Below, in pieces: positions 26,179 through 34,798 of a stretch of DNA of 64,000 nucleotides. Under the pieces are notes generated by a model. That model made no database searches, had not been told where the DNA came from, and worked only from the letters and a program-made list of their open reading frames with translations. The stretch's first letter is position 1. Each line of letters opens with the position of its first letter. A program made the translations under genes and the position numbers. This DNA comes from Saccharibacillus alkalitolerans (GTDB lineage: Bacteria > Bacillota > Bacilli > Paenibacillales > Paenibacillaceae). Location: positions 992,001 through 1,056,000 of the forward strand of contig NZ_JAAFGS010000001.1 in assembly GCF_011090185.1 (NCBI RefSeq). The letters run 5' to 3'.

Positions 26179-27207
26179 ATGAATCCGAAAACTCTTCAAT
26201 ATAAAATGCCCGCCGAATGGGCGCCGCACGAACGCACGATGCTCTCCTGGCCGGTACAGTCCTCGATGGTCTATCCGGACAATTACGAAGAAGTCTGCGG
26301 CGGCTATGCCGAACTGGTCAAAGCCATCGCGGAATTCGAACCGGTCACGCTGGTCGTGAATCCGGAAGACGCCGACCGCCTGCGGCCGATTTTTGCCGGC
26401 CATCCGGTCGAACTGCTGGAGATTCCGCACAACGATGCCTGGCTGCGCGACAACGGCCCGACGATCGTCGTGAACGAAGAAGGCGAGCGCGCCGGAATCA
26501 ATTGGGGCTTCAATGCGTGGGGCGGCAAATACTCCCCGTGGGATCTGGACGACGCGGTCGCTCCGGCGGTGCTGAAGCATCTGGGTCTGCGTCAATTCGA
26601 CGCGCCGCTCGTGCTCGAAGGCGGCTCGATCCATGTCGACGGCGAAGGCACGCTGCTGACGACCGAAGAATGCCTGCTGAACGAGAATCGGAATCCTTCG
26701 CTCAGCCGCGAGGAGATCGAGGAGCACGTCAAGAATTTCACTAACGTCGACAAGATCATCTGGCTGAATCGAGGCTTGGCCGGCGACGAAACGGACGGCC
26801 ACGTCGATAACGCCGCCTGCTTCGCCGCGCCGGGCAAAGTCATTATCCAGGTATGCGAAGATCCGTCGGACGACAATTACGCCATTACGCAGGAGAATCT
26901 GCGCATTCTGGAAGAAGCGACCGACGCCAAGGGACGCAAGCTCGAGATCGTCAAGATCCAGCAGCCGCCGCATGCGGAATACGAAGGCAGCCGTCTGACG
27001 CTCAGCTACCTGAACTTCTACTTCGTCAACGGAGGCATCATCCTGCCGGTATTCGGCGGAGCGGCGGCGGAGACCGACCGTCTGGCGGTAGAAGTGCTGC
27101 AGCGCACGTTCCCGGATTATCGCATCCGCACGATCGACGGCATGGCCGTGATCCGCGAAGGCGGCAACGTCCACTGCACGACGCAGCAGATTCCTGCCGG
27201 ACGCTGA
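26179..27207 (+). CDS. aguA: Agmatine deiminase
   Basis: AguA hydrolyses agmatine to N-carbamoylputrescine and ammonia. The 342-residue protein starts MNPKTLQYKMPAEWAPHERT, has the substrate motif AWLRDNGPTIVVN, the catalytic His region ETDGHVDNAACF and the nucleophile Cys in GGNVHCTTQQIP at the C-terminus. AAGGGG precedes the ATG. The next gene encodes the following enzyme, so the two form the AguA-AguB route to putrescine. Confidence 0.95.
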   Translation: MNPKTLQYKMPAEWAPHERTMLSWPVQSSMVYPDNYEEVCGGYAELVKAIAEFEPVTLVVNPEDADRLRPIFAGHPVELLEIPHNDAWLRDNGPTIVVNEEGERAGINWGFNAWGGKYSPWDLDDAVAPAVLKHLGLRQFDAPLVLEGGSIHVDGEGTLLTTEECLLNENRNPSLSREEIEEHVKNFTNVDKIIWLNRGLAGDETDGHVDNAACFAAPGKVIIQVCEDPSDDNYAITQENLRILEEATDAKGRKLEIVKIQQPPHAEYEGSRLTLSYLNFYFVNGGIILPVFGGAAAETDRLAVEVLQRTFPDYRIRTIDGMAVIREGGNVHCTTQQIPAGR

Positions 27208-27317
27208 ACGACGTTCGTCGGGCGGAGGAACATTTCCGCCGAACGGGTAAAACAACAAGGAAAGAACCGATAAACAAATACCGTGCAGACAAATTCGAGA
27301 GGAGCTGGAAAGATCCC

Positions 27318-28199
27318 ATGAGAAAAGTAAAAGTAGCCGCGACGCAGATGAGCTGCACCTGGGACATCGACGATAACATCCGCAAAGCCGAAGCGCTCGT
27401 GCGCAAAGCGGCGGCGGAAGGCGCGCAGGTGATCCTGCTGCAGGAGCTGTTCGAGACCCCTTACTTCTGCCAGAAAGAAAAAGCGGAGTATTACCAGTAC
27501 GCGACGGAGCTGGAGAGCAACAAAGCGATCCATCACTTCAAGCAGGTCGCGAAGGAACTGGAAGTGGTCCTGCCGATCAGCTTCTACGAAAAGAAAAACT
27601 ATGCCCGCTACAACGCGCTCGCGATGATCGACGCGGACGGCGAAGTGCTCGGCACGTACCGCAAAAGCCATATCCCGGACGGTCCGGGCTACGAAGAGAA
27701 GTTCTACTTCAACCCGGGCGATACCGGCTTCAAAGTGTGGAACACCCGCTACGGCAAAATCGGCGTCGGCATCTGCTGGGACCAGTGGTACCCGGAAGCC
27801 GCGCGCGCGATGGCGCTGATGGGCGCGGAAATTTTGCTGTATCCGACCGCGATCGGCTCGGAGCCGCAGGACAGCTCCATCGATTCCAAAGACCACTGGC
27901 AGGCCTGCATGCTGGGGCATGCCGGTTCGAACCTGATTCCGGTCATCGCGTCCAACCGCATCGGCGCGGAAAGCGACGAAGATTCGTCGATCAACTTCTA
28001 CGGCTCTTCGTTCATCGCGGGTCCCCGCGGCAGCAAGATCGTCGAAGCGAGCCGCGATCGCGAAGAAGTGCTGACGGCCGAATTCGACCTCGACCAGCTC
28101 GAGATCGACCGGATCGAATGGGGCGTGTTCCGCGACCGCAGACCGGAGCTTTACGGCGTCCTCGCGACCTACGACGGCGAGCGGAAGATTCGCCAATAA
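27318..28199 (+). CDS. aguB: N-carbamoylputrescine amidase
   Basis: AguB is a nitrilase-superfamily enzyme that converts N-carbamoylputrescine to putrescine, CO2 and ammonia. The 293-residue protein carries the Glu-Lys-Cys triad: Glu in LLQELFETPYF, Lys in YRKSHIPDGPGY and Cys in VGICWDQWYPEAARAM. It follows aguA by 110 bases, with GAGGAG upstream, and is followed by a terminator. It completes the agmatine-to-putrescine pathway. Confidence 0.95.
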   Translation: MRKVKVAATQMSCTWDIDDNIRKAEALVRKAAAEGAQVILLQELFETPYFCQKEKAEYYQYATELESNKAIHHFKQVAKELEVVLPISFYEKKNYARYNALAMIDADGEVLGTYRKSHIPDGPGYEEKFYFNPGDTGFKVWNTRYGKIGVGICWDQWYPEAARAMALMGAEILLYPTAIGSEPQDSSIDSKDHWQACMLGHAGSNLIPVIASNRIGAESDEDSSINFYGSSFIAGPRGSKIVEASRDREEVLTAEFDLDQLEIDRIEWGVFRDRRPELYGVLATYDGERKIRQ

Positions 28200-28214
28200 T
28201 TCGCAGAGCTAGAG

Positions 28215-28249
28215 AAAGAGCCTGTCCTCCTTGGGGGACAGGCTCTTTT
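28215..28249 (+). terminator. Intrinsic terminator of the aguAB unit
   Basis: Stem AAAGAGCCTGTCC (28215-28227) with GGACAGGCTCTTTT (28236-28249). It lies 16 bases after aguB. Confidence 0.88.
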
Positions 28250-28316
28250 GTTCGTTCTCTCAAGCTCTGCATGAAGCGGGGCATTATGCTGCCCGACGCA
28301 TCCCGCCCGGTTGCGC

Positions 28317-30557
28317 TTAAGAAGCTTCGCGGTTTTCTTCCTTCATTTCCGGCAAATACAGCGTGAACGTGCTGCCCCGGCCTTCGACGCTGTCGAGCGT
28401 CATGCAGCCGCCGAGAAGGCGGGTGAACTCCCGGCAAATCGACAGGCCGAGTCCGGTGCCGCCGTACATCCGCTCCGTGCTGCCGTCCGCCTGGTGAAAA
28501 GCTTCGAAGATGATCTCTCGTTTGTCTTCCGCGATTCCGATTCCCGTGTCGGATACCGTGACCGCGATAGCGGGAACGCCCGGAAAAGCACCGGCGGCTT
28601 CGCACGGCAGAGCGCCGGAATCGTGCGTCTTCAATCTAAGGGAGACTTTGCCCGACGAAGTGAACTTGAAAGCGTTGGAAAGCAAATTTTTGACGATTTG
28701 CTGCAGCCTTTTGCCGTCGGTATAAAAAAAGTCGGGCACGTCGTCGGCCACGACAACTTCGAACTCGAGATTTTTCTGGGAGGCGACCATTTCGAATCCG
28801 TAGTGAAGCATTTCGGGAAAGTCGCGCAGCGATACGGCTTCCCTATTGATATCGAGCATGCCGGCTTCGACTTTCGACAAATCGAGCACGTCGTTAACGA
28901 TATCGAGCAGTTCCTGACCCGATCGGTGAATAATTTCCGCATAGCTTTTGTTTTCCGCCTCGTCATCTTCCGGATTCTCGGCGATGAGCTGCGACAAAAT
29001 CAAAATACTGTTCAGCGGCGTTCTCAATTCATGCGACATGTTAGCTAAAAATTGGGATTTATATTGGGAAGAGCGCCGCAGTTCTTCTGCCGTCGATTCC
29101 AATTCGAGCTGGGCTGCCAGCAGTTCGCGCCGGCTTTCTTCGGCCTGGGCATACTGCTGTTGAAGACGGGCGTTGACCGAGCGAAGTTCTTCCTGCTGAT
29201 TTTGCAGTTCCTCGGTCAGCGACCGGGATTCCTGAAGCAGACGCTCAACCTCGGCGCGGCCGGAAACGTTCTGCAGCGCGATGCCCAGCGTGAAACGAAG
29301 CTGTTCGATCAACTGACGGTGCAGCAGGGTGAAAGGCTGGAGCGAAGTGAGTTCGACCACTGCCTCGATTCGCTCTTCCGCTTCGATCGGCACCACCCAG
29401 ATCTGTTTGGGACGGAAGCCGCCGGAGCCTGTCGGAACCCGTCCGGCATAGTCGTCCGGCACGTCGATCAGAATCTCCTGTCCGTCGAGTCCCGCTTGCC
29501 CGACCCATCCTTCACCGGACAAAAAAGATTCGGACGTATTTTTGGAGTCGCCGGCATAGGAAGCGATGCGCACGAAACGAACGCGTCCGTCTTTTGTTTC
29601 CCGGATGTAGAAAAAACCCGAAGCTGCGTTCACGGCGGGAGCCACGACGGACAGGAACATGCGAGCCAGCACATCCTGTCCCGAAACCTGGTGATACAGC
29701 ATAACCAGCTCGTTCAGCCGGGTCTGCAGCCAGTTGTTGTCTTCGATTCGTTGATTGAATTCGCGTACCCGCCGATTGTGATCTTCCAGCGCGTCGAGCA
29801 TATGATTGTAACCTTTCGCGATATTGCCGATCTCGTCGTCGGTTCCGACTTCGAGGCGTGACATCTGTTCGACGGCGCCGGGATCGAATCGGTCCATCAT
29901 ATCGGTAATGCGTCTGAGGCTGCGGCCCGTTCCCCGAATAACCCACAGGGCGGACGCCACTCCGATCAGAATAATCGCCAGCGCGGAGACGGCGCTCACG
30001 ACCAGAATCGAGTTGAATCGTTTGTCGGCTTCCTGCTGAGCTTTCTGCATTTTTTCTTCCTGCATACGGGTGTATTCGCCGAGATTGCGGAGAAGGTTGG
30101 TTCGAATGCCCTGTGCTTCTTCCACGTATAAGATCGCCGCCCGATCCGAGTCGCCCCGGTCCAACGCGTTGTTGATGCGGCCCACAACGTTCATATAACG
30201 GTCCAATCCCTGTTGGATGGAAGAAAGCAGATTGCCGTTGGCGTCATGTCCGATGTGAAGCTGAAGATAAGTGAGGTGGGTGTAAGCGGACTGGCTGCGT
30301 CTTTCGATTTGAGACATATGCATGATGGACTGCTGCGAATCGGTCTCGTTGACCAAATAACCCACCTCGCTGTCGAGATAGGAGAAGTTGTTGCGAAACG
30401 CCGCAGAGCGGCTGACTTTGTCGTAACGTTCGTCCATGATTTCCGATAAATTTTGGCGAACTCCATCAAGCATGGCGGCCAAAATGACCAACAAAATCAT
30501 CAGAGCGAACAAAATGGTGCCGAAGCCGAGCAGCTGTTTTTTTCGATAACTTATCAT
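28317..30557 (-). CDS. Sensor histidine kinase (4HB-HAMP-GAF-HisKA-HATPase)
   Basis: The 746-residue kinase has a membrane helix at about 10-30, a helical extracytoplasmic domain resembling four-helix-bundle sensors (about 35-185), a second helix at 186-210, HAMP (to about 265), a GAF-like domain (about 285-430), a long coiled coil (about 435-505, rich in Glu and Gln), HisKA with FLANMSHELRTPLNS, and HATPase_c with NLLSNAFKFT, DTGIGIA and GGTGLGLSI. It has no receiver domain, and no response regulator adjoins it, so it is an orphan kinase. Its architecture resembles hybrid stress kinases that lost the receiver. The signal is unknown. Confidence 0.9.
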   Translation of the reverse strand: MISYRKKQLLGFGTILFALMILLVILAAMLDGVRQNLSEIMDERYDKVSRSAAFRNNFSYLDSEVGYLVNETDSQQSIMHMSQIERRSQSAYTHLTYLQLHIGHDANGNLLSSIQQGLDRYMNVVGRINNALDRGDSDRAAILYVEEAQGIRTNLLRNLGEYTRMQEEKMQKAQQEADKRFNSILVVSAVSALAIILIGVASALWVIRGTGRSLRRITDMMDRFDPGAVEQMSRLEVGTDDEIGNIAKGYNHMLDALEDHNRRVREFNQRIEDNNWLQTRLNELVMLYHQVSGQDVLARMFLSVVAPAVNAASGFFYIRETKDGRVRFVRIASYAGDSKNTSESFLSGEGWVGQAGLDGQEILIDVPDDYAGRVPTGSGGFRPKQIWVVPIEAEERIEAVVELTSLQPFTLLHRQLIEQLRFTLGIALQNVSGRAEVERLLQESRSLTEELQNQQEELRSVNARLQQQYAQAEESRRELLAAQLELESTAEELRRSSQYKSQFLANMSHELRTPLNSILILSQLIAENPEDDEAENKSYAEIIHRSGQELLDIVNDVLDLSKVEAGMLDINREAVSLRDFPEMLHYGFEMVASQKNLEFEVVVADDVPDFFYTDGKRLQQIVKNLLSNAFKFTSSGKVSLRLKTHDSGALPCEAAGAFPGVPAIAVTVSDTGIGIAEDKREIIFEAFHQADGSTERMYGGTGLGLSICREFTRLLGGCMTLDSVEGRGSTFTLYLPEMKEENREAS

Positions 30558-30762
30558 AAGCCTTCCTGCTTTCTGATCCGACGTGAGTGGACTCTCTAAG
30601 GTTGTTTTACCTTAAAGCAGCAGCGTTGAAGCAGCGGTAAAAAGCAGGCGGATGGTCGGGTCCTCGGCGAAAGAACGGGGAGATATACAAGGAGAAATGT
30701 GTATGTTATAATATTCACAATTAAAGAATTATTAATTTGAACGGCGAAAGGAGGTGAATCCT

Positions 30763-31110
30763 TTGCTCGATCTGCAGGATTTGCTCCCTTATTTGTTTTC
30801 GGTCAGCCTGCTGCTTGTTCTGCGTTACTTCTATCTGCTGTTCCTGTATGGCGGATTGCGAATCACGTGGATCGAAGCCGAGAATTACGATTACCGCAAT
30901 TATTTCAATCCGATTCCGGCCTCTCGCGGATGCGACTCTTGTTCAAGGCTCAGCCGGATGGTCCGGCGCCGAGAGGCTCCCGATGAAGACGGCGGCGACT
31001 GCCGCTCCTCGTTCGATGACGTTTATTCGAGCGAACGAGGAGGAACAGGAAGATGGAAGAAGCAAAAGGATTCATTTTCAGCACAAAAAGGGGTAAGTTT
31101 TTCGTTTTAG
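30763..31110 (+). CDS. Small membrane-anchored hypothetical protein overlapping the YidC gene
   Basis: A TTG codon at 30763 has a textbook AAAGGAGGTGA site 5 bases away, and a promoter-like TATAAT lies at 30707. The product (about 115 residues) starts with a long hydrophobic helix (LLPYLFSVSLLLVLRYFYLL), then a Tyr/Asn-rich patch and a polar, Cys- and Arg-containing tail. The last 58 bases overlap the YidC start in another frame. I recognise no family. The N-terminal half looks real; the tail could be spurious if a frameshift or early end were present. It may be translationally coupled to yidC. Confidence 0.45.
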   Translation: MLDLQDLLPYLFSVSLLLVLRYFYLLFLYGGLRITWIEAENYDYRNYFNPIPASRGCDSCSRLSRMVRRREAPDEDGGDCRSSFDDVYSSERGGTGRWKKQKDSFSAQKGVSFSF

Positions 31111-32060
31111 CGATGCTGCTCGGCATGGTGGCGCTGCTGTCCGGATGCGGTCCGCAGAGCGGGGAAATCACGAGTTCGACGCCGGGATTTTTCAATCATT
31201 ACATCGTATTTCCGATTTCTTATTTGATTCAGCATTTGGCGGGATGGTTCGGCGGCAGTTACGGGATCGGCATTATTCTTATTACTTTGATCGTCCGGAC
31301 GGCATTGTTCCCGCTGATGATGCGTCAAGCGCGCTCGCAGCAGCAGATGAAAGCCAAAATGAGCGTCATGCAGCCGGAACTGGACGCGTTGAAGAAAAAG
31401 TACGAGAACAAGAAGGATGCCGAGCAGCAGAAGCTGATGCAGCAGGAGATGATGGCCATCTACCAAAAGCACAGCTTCAACCCGCTGAACATCGGCTGTC
31501 TGCCGATTCTGATTCAGCTTCCGATTCTGTCGGGGCTGTACACGGCGATCCGTCTGACCCCCGAACTGTCCACGCATTCGTTCTGGTGGTTCAAATTGGG
31601 ACAGCCCGACTGGATCATGGCGGTTCTGGTCGCGGTCTTGTATCTGGCGCAGGCAAAAGTGTCGCAGTTTAACATGACCCCGGAACAGCGCAAGCAGATG
31701 GCCGTCATGAGCTATATTTCTCCGCTGATGATGCTGTTCTTCTCGTTCAGCGCGCCGGCGGCCATGCCGCTCTACTGGATGGCGAGCGGTACGTTCCTTC
31801 TGCTGCAGACGCTGCTGTTCCGCAAAATGTATCCGACGAATCCGGAAGCGATCGCGGCGCTCGAAGCAAAGTCCGACAAACCGGATCAACCCGGCGGCGG
31901 AAAATCGGGCACACCGCAGGGCGGTACCATGAAGACCTCCAAGGCGGCAGATGCCAGCAAGCCGGTCAAGGCTTCGGCGGCATCCGCCAAACAGGGCGGA
32001 AGGCCGAAGACGTCCGGCAGTAAGTCGGGAAAATCCGTCAAGAAGCCCGCGAAGGCCTGA
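31053..32060 (+). CDS. yidC: YidC/Oxa1 family membrane protein insertase
   Basis: This 335-residue insertase helps the Sec system or acts alone to place proteins in the membrane. The signal region LGMVALLSGCG is a lipobox, typical of Gram-positive YidC (SpoIIIJ/YqjG type). The core has the conserved Arg in TLIVRTALFPLMMRQ in the first core helix, a cytoplasmic helical hairpin (about 85-135), NIGCLPILIQLPILSGLYTA, and two final helices (SYISPLMMLFFSFSAPAAMP). The last 60 residues are rich in Lys, Ser, Gly and Pro, as in paralogues that contact ribosomes. It is not next to rnpA or jag, so it is probably a second YidC. GAGGAGG precedes the ATG. Confidence 0.93.
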   Translation: MEEAKGFIFSTKRGKFFVLAMLLGMVALLSGCGPQSGEITSSTPGFFNHYIVFPISYLIQHLAGWFGGSYGIGIILITLIVRTALFPLMMRQARSQQQMKAKMSVMQPELDALKKKYENKKDAEQQKLMQQEMMAIYQKHSFNPLNIGCLPILIQLPILSGLYTAIRLTPELSTHSFWWFKLGQPDWIMAVLVAVLYLAQAKVSQFNMTPEQRKQMAVMSYISPLMMLFFSFSAPAAMPLYWMASGTFLLLQTLLFRKMYPTNPEAIAALEAKSDKPDQPGGGKSGTPQGGTMKTSKAADASKPVKASAASAKQGGRPKTSGSKSGKSVKKPAKA

Positions 32061-32083
32061 GAGAAACTCGGGTATATGGATGA

Positions 32084-32128
32084 AGCCTCGCCGCGCAAGC
32101 CAAACTTGCCGCGGCGGGGCTTTTTTTC
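32084..32128 (+). terminator. Intrinsic terminator of yidC
   Basis: AAGCCTCGCCGCG pairs with CGCGGCGGGGCTT (with a bulge), followed by T7. It is 24 bases after the yidC stop. Confidence 0.8.
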
Positions 32129-32156
32129 TGCGGAGGCGAAGCCGATCGACCACACC

Positions 32157-32199
32157 TAAAAAACGCCCCTTCCGCTTCTTGATGAAGAGGAGGGGCGTT
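32157..32199 (-). terminator. Intrinsic terminator of trpE(G)
   Basis: On the minus strand AACGCCCCT (32199-32191) pairs with AGGGGCGTT (32170-32162) around an inner helix, followed by a T-run (plus-strand A6 at 32158). It lies 39 bases after the trpE(G) stop, so the gene is transcribed alone. Confidence 0.8.
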
Positions 32200-32237
32200 C
32201 AGTGGGGCCCTGTCAGGGCTATGGGAATGCAGGAGAG

Positions 32238-34442
32238 TTACCGCGCCGAAGATCGGCTCAAGTTCGCGGCGCGCATGAAGTTGCCGATAATCCGATGCCC
32301 GATTCGGCCTCCGGCGGTCAGCAGCGATTCGGGATGGAACTGCACCGCGTACACCGGAAGCTCGCGGTGGCGAATTCCCATCACGACGCCGTCTTCGGAA
32401 CGGGCCGTCACTTCCAGGCAGTCGGGCATATTTTCGGCATGCAGCGAGTGATAACGGCCGACCTTGAACGGACCGTCGATGCCGTCGAACAGCGGACATT
32501 CCGCCGAAGCGCTGACGAGCGCCGGTTTGCCGTGCTGCGGAACGTCCAGCACGCCGAGACGGCCGCCGTAATATTCGACGATGCCCTGCAGGCCGAGGCA
32601 GACGCCGAACATCGGCACTTCGCGGCCCGCGGCGAGATCCAGAACTTCCCGCATGCGGAAGTCGTCCGGGCGACCGGGTCCGGGCGAGAGCACGATGCCG
32701 TCGAACGTTTCGCCGCCGCGCAGAACGCGAAGAGCGGCCGGGGTGCGCAGCACCCGTACTTCGGCGCCGGTTTCCTTGAAATAGCCGGCCAGCGTATGCA
32801 CGAACGAATCCTCGTGGTCGACGAACAGGAGGCGTTTGCCGAGCCCCGGCAGCCGATCGGCGTCGGTTCCGGCCGGCGCGGCGTTTGCCGGCGCGCGGCT
32901 GCCGCGTACCGCTTTGACCAGCGCGGCTCCTTTGGTCAGCGTTTCTTCTTCCTCTTCGGCCGGGATCGAATCGTAGAGCAGGGTAGCGCCGACGCGGATT
33001 TCCGCCACGCCTCCGCGAATACGGATCGTGCGCAGCGTCAGTCCCGTATTCAGCCCGCCGTCGAAGCTGTAGAAGCCGACCGCGCCGCCGTACCAGTCGC
33101 GGGGAGAATCCTCGTGATCCTCGATCCAGCGGATCGCCGCTTTTTTCGGCGCGCCCGTTACCGTTACGGCCCACATATGCGTCATAAACGCGTCGAGCGC
33201 GTCGCAGCCTTCGCGCAGCGTGCCTTCCACATGGTCGACGGTATGGAACAAATGCGAATACGTTTCGATCTGCCGATGGCCGATCACGTTGACGGAACCC
33301 GGTTCGCACACGCGCGACTTGTCGTTGCGGTCGACGTCCGTGCACATGTTCAATTCCGCTTCGTCTTTGCGCGAATTCAGCAGTTTGCGGATCTGCTCCG
33401 CGTCCTCGATCGGCGAGGCGCCGCGCTTGATCGTGCCCGAGATCGGGCAGGTCTCCATGCGCTTGCCTTCGACGCGGACGTACATTTCCGGCGACGAACC
33501 GACCAGATGCTCCGTGCCCAGGTTGACGATAAAGCCGTAAGGGCTCGGATTGATCTCGCTCAAGCGGCGGAATACGGCGGACGGCGCTTCCGGGCACGGC
33601 TCGTACAGCGTCTGCGTCGGCACCACTTCGAACAGGTTGCCGACTTTGAATTCCTCGATCGCCGTATCGACGAGGCTTGCGTAGCGTCCCGGCACATAGT
33701 CGGGCAGCTTCGGAAGAACGCCCTGCGCGCCCGCCGCATTGGCGGTCGGGGGCGTGACGCGCGGCAGTCCGGCCGTCGAACGTCCGTCCGCAAGCGCGAA
33801 GTCGTAGCTCAGCTTGTAGGCCTGGCCCAGCTGACGGTCGACCATGACGATCTCGTCCGGCAGATACAGCACGACGTCGGGCCGTTCCAGCGTGCGCTCG
33901 TGCTTCAGGGGCATCGGTTCGAACTGAAACACCAGATCGTAACCGAACGCGCCGTACAGGCCGAGCTGCGAGTCTTCGGGCGCTTCCAGCGCCTCTTTGA
34001 TGCGGCGGATCAGCGTGAAGATGGAAGGACGGCGCGTGCGGTCTTCTTCGGACATCAGCTCGTCTTCGTCCTCGCGCTGCAGCACGGAGCCGGTGATCAA
34101 ACGGCCTTCGCGGCCAAGTTCGAACGCCGGGTCGGCGGACAGGGTCAGGTGCAGAAAATCGAGCAGCAGGTCGCCGCGTTCATTAAGGGCCTGAATCTCA
34201 AAACGGCCGCGCGAAGAGCGCAGCTCGATGGGCGGATTCAAAAATCCGACATCCCATCTCGAATAACGGCCCGGGAATTCGTAACCGCTCGTAAAAAGGG
34301 CGCCGCGACGGCTGTCGATATCGGCAAGAATGGGAGTTACCGCCTCCGACGCATCGAGAGGGGTTAGGGTGCGGGTGACTTCAAGACGGCCCCGTGTGGC
34401 GTAAACTGCCCGCTGCGGGGAAAGGGTGGCTTCAAATTTCAC
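32238..34442 (-). CDS. trpE(G): Fused anthranilate synthase TrpE-TrpG
   Basis: This 734-residue protein makes anthranilate from chorismate and glutamine, the first step of tryptophan synthesis. The TrpE part (about 1-510) has VVPTQTLYEPC, CPISGTIKRGA, LNMCTDVDRNDKSRVCEPGS and GAPKKAAIRWIE; the TrpG class-I amidotransferase part (about 535-734) has LSPGPGRPDDF, the nucleophile Cys in GVCLGLQGIVEYY and the His-x-Glu in VQFHPESLL. Such fusions are known in rhizobia and Azospirillum and are unusual in Firmicutes. GTG 34442 is chosen because GGAGGAG lies 5 bases upstream and the family begins KFEATLSPQRAVYATRGR; an in-frame ATG at 34598 would add 52 atypical residues across the leader. No other trp gene adjoins it. 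Confidence 0.93.
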   Translation of the reverse strand: MKFEATLSPQRAVYATRGRLEVTRTLTPLDASEAVTPILADIDSRRGALFTSGYEFPGRYSRWDVGFLNPPIELRSSRGRFEIQALNERGDLLLDFLHLTLSADPAFELGREGRLITGSVLQREDEDELMSEEDRTRRPSIFTLIRRIKEALEAPEDSQLGLYGAFGYDLVFQFEPMPLKHERTLERPDVVLYLPDEIVMVDRQLGQAYKLSYDFALADGRSTAGLPRVTPPTANAAGAQGVLPKLPDYVPGRYASLVDTAIEEFKVGNLFEVVPTQTLYEPCPEAPSAVFRRLSEINPSPYGFIVNLGTEHLVGSSPEMYVRVEGKRMETCPISGTIKRGASPIEDAEQIRKLLNSRKDEAELNMCTDVDRNDKSRVCEPGSVNVIGHRQIETYSHLFHTVDHVEGTLREGCDALDAFMTHMWAVTVTGAPKKAAIRWIEDHEDSPRDWYGGAVGFYSFDGGLNTGLTLRTIRIRGGVAEIRVGATLLYDSIPAEEEEETLTKGAALVKAVRGSRAPANAAPAGTDADRLPGLGKRLLFVDHEDSFVHTLAGYFKETGAEVRVLRTPAALRVLRGGETFDGIVLSPGPGRPDDFRMREVLDLAAGREVPMFGVCLGLQGIVEYYGGRLGVLDVPQHGKPALVSASAECPLFDGIDGPFKVGRYHSLHAENMPDCLEVTARSEDGVVMGIRHRELPVYAVQFHPESLLTAGGRIGHRIIGNFMRAANLSRSSAR

Positions 34443-34486
34443 TTTTTCTCCTCCTTCGGTTGTAGCAAGGGTTGGAGAGAAAAGAG
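34443..34486 (-). promoter_or_regulatory. Predicted Shine-Dalgarno-sequestering hairpin of trpE(G)
   Basis: On the minus strand the pyrimidine tract CTTTTCTCTCC (34484-34474) can pair with the ribosome binding site region GGAGGAGAAAAA (34454-34443): GGAG with CTCC and AGAAAA with TTTTCT, with one bulged G and a loop of about 19 bases. When formed it would hide the start signal. In B. subtilis trpE, TRAP binding promotes exactly such a hairpin. Inference from complementarity only. Confidence 0.5.
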
Positions 34487-34520
34487 AAAGAAAGTGATGG
34501 ATATGCGATTGAAAAGGGGA

Positions 34521-34576
34521 CTCGGCTCCGCTCAACTTGTCTCTGCTCTTGTCTCTGCTCAGGCTCTGCTTCTCTT
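34521..34576 (-). promoter_or_regulatory. Candidate TRAP (trp RNA-binding attenuation protein) target in the trpE(G) leader
   Basis: The minus-strand transcript has eleven NAG triplets in a regular array. Their plus-strand positions begin at 34521, 34526, 34531, 34536, 34541, 34546, 34553, 34558, 34564, 34569 and 34574. Eight are GAG and three AAG (34536, 34569, 34574). Spacers are 2 bases except one of 4 and one of 3. TRAP is an 11-subunit ring that binds 11 (G/U)AG triplets with 2-3-base spacers, so number and pitch match. The TRAP gene mtrB is not in the window. Confidence 0.6.
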
Positions 34577-34616
34577 GAAAATAAGCTCGGTCTTGCATGC
34601 GGACTCCTCCGCGGGT

Positions 34617-34671
34617 GTCCGGCTCTCCGGACTTATGGCAAATGATACCGGGTCGCCGGGGCGGTTGTCAA
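34617..34671 (-). promoter_or_regulatory. trpE(G) promoter and 5' stem-loop
   Basis: TTGACA (34671-34666) and TATCAT (34647-34642) are 18 bases apart, a strong sigma-A promoter on the minus strand. Transcription would begin near 34635. The first transcribed bases form a perfect hairpin, GTCCGG-AGAG-CCGGAC (34632-34617). B. subtilis trp leader RNA also has a 5' stem-loop contacted by TRAP. The resulting leader is about 190 bases. Confidence 0.7.
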
Positions 34672-34722
34672 TGGCGGGTAAGCGCGCAGTGTTCTTTTTT
34701 GCCCGGACAAGAAGCGAAACGC

Positions 34723-34780
34723 TTGCGTTCTGGAAAAAAGAAGTCTACAATAAACATATGAACAGTTGCTCATATGTTTA
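34723..34780 (+). promoter_or_regulatory. Promoter and ArsR/CzrA-type operator of the CDF exporter gene
   Basis: TTGCGT (34723-34728) and TACAAT (34746-34751) are 17 bases apart. Directly downstream is a perfect dyad, arms TAAACATATGA and TCATATGTTTA (34751-34780) around ACAGTTGC. The core ATGAACA..TGCTCAT is repeated at 36452 before the P1B-ATPase gene, so one repressor of the SmtB/CzrA type should control both. Confidence 0.75.
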
Positions 34781-34798
34781 GATAAAGGAGTTGAGAGT

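Noticed and set aside
34443-34598. N-terminal extension of the anthranilate synthase from ATG 34598, or a Trp-rich leader peptide
   Set aside because: The frame is open, but the 52 residues do not resemble the family, contain no Trp codons, and the DNA is better explained as a TRAP target; GTG 34442 has the better ribosome binding site.
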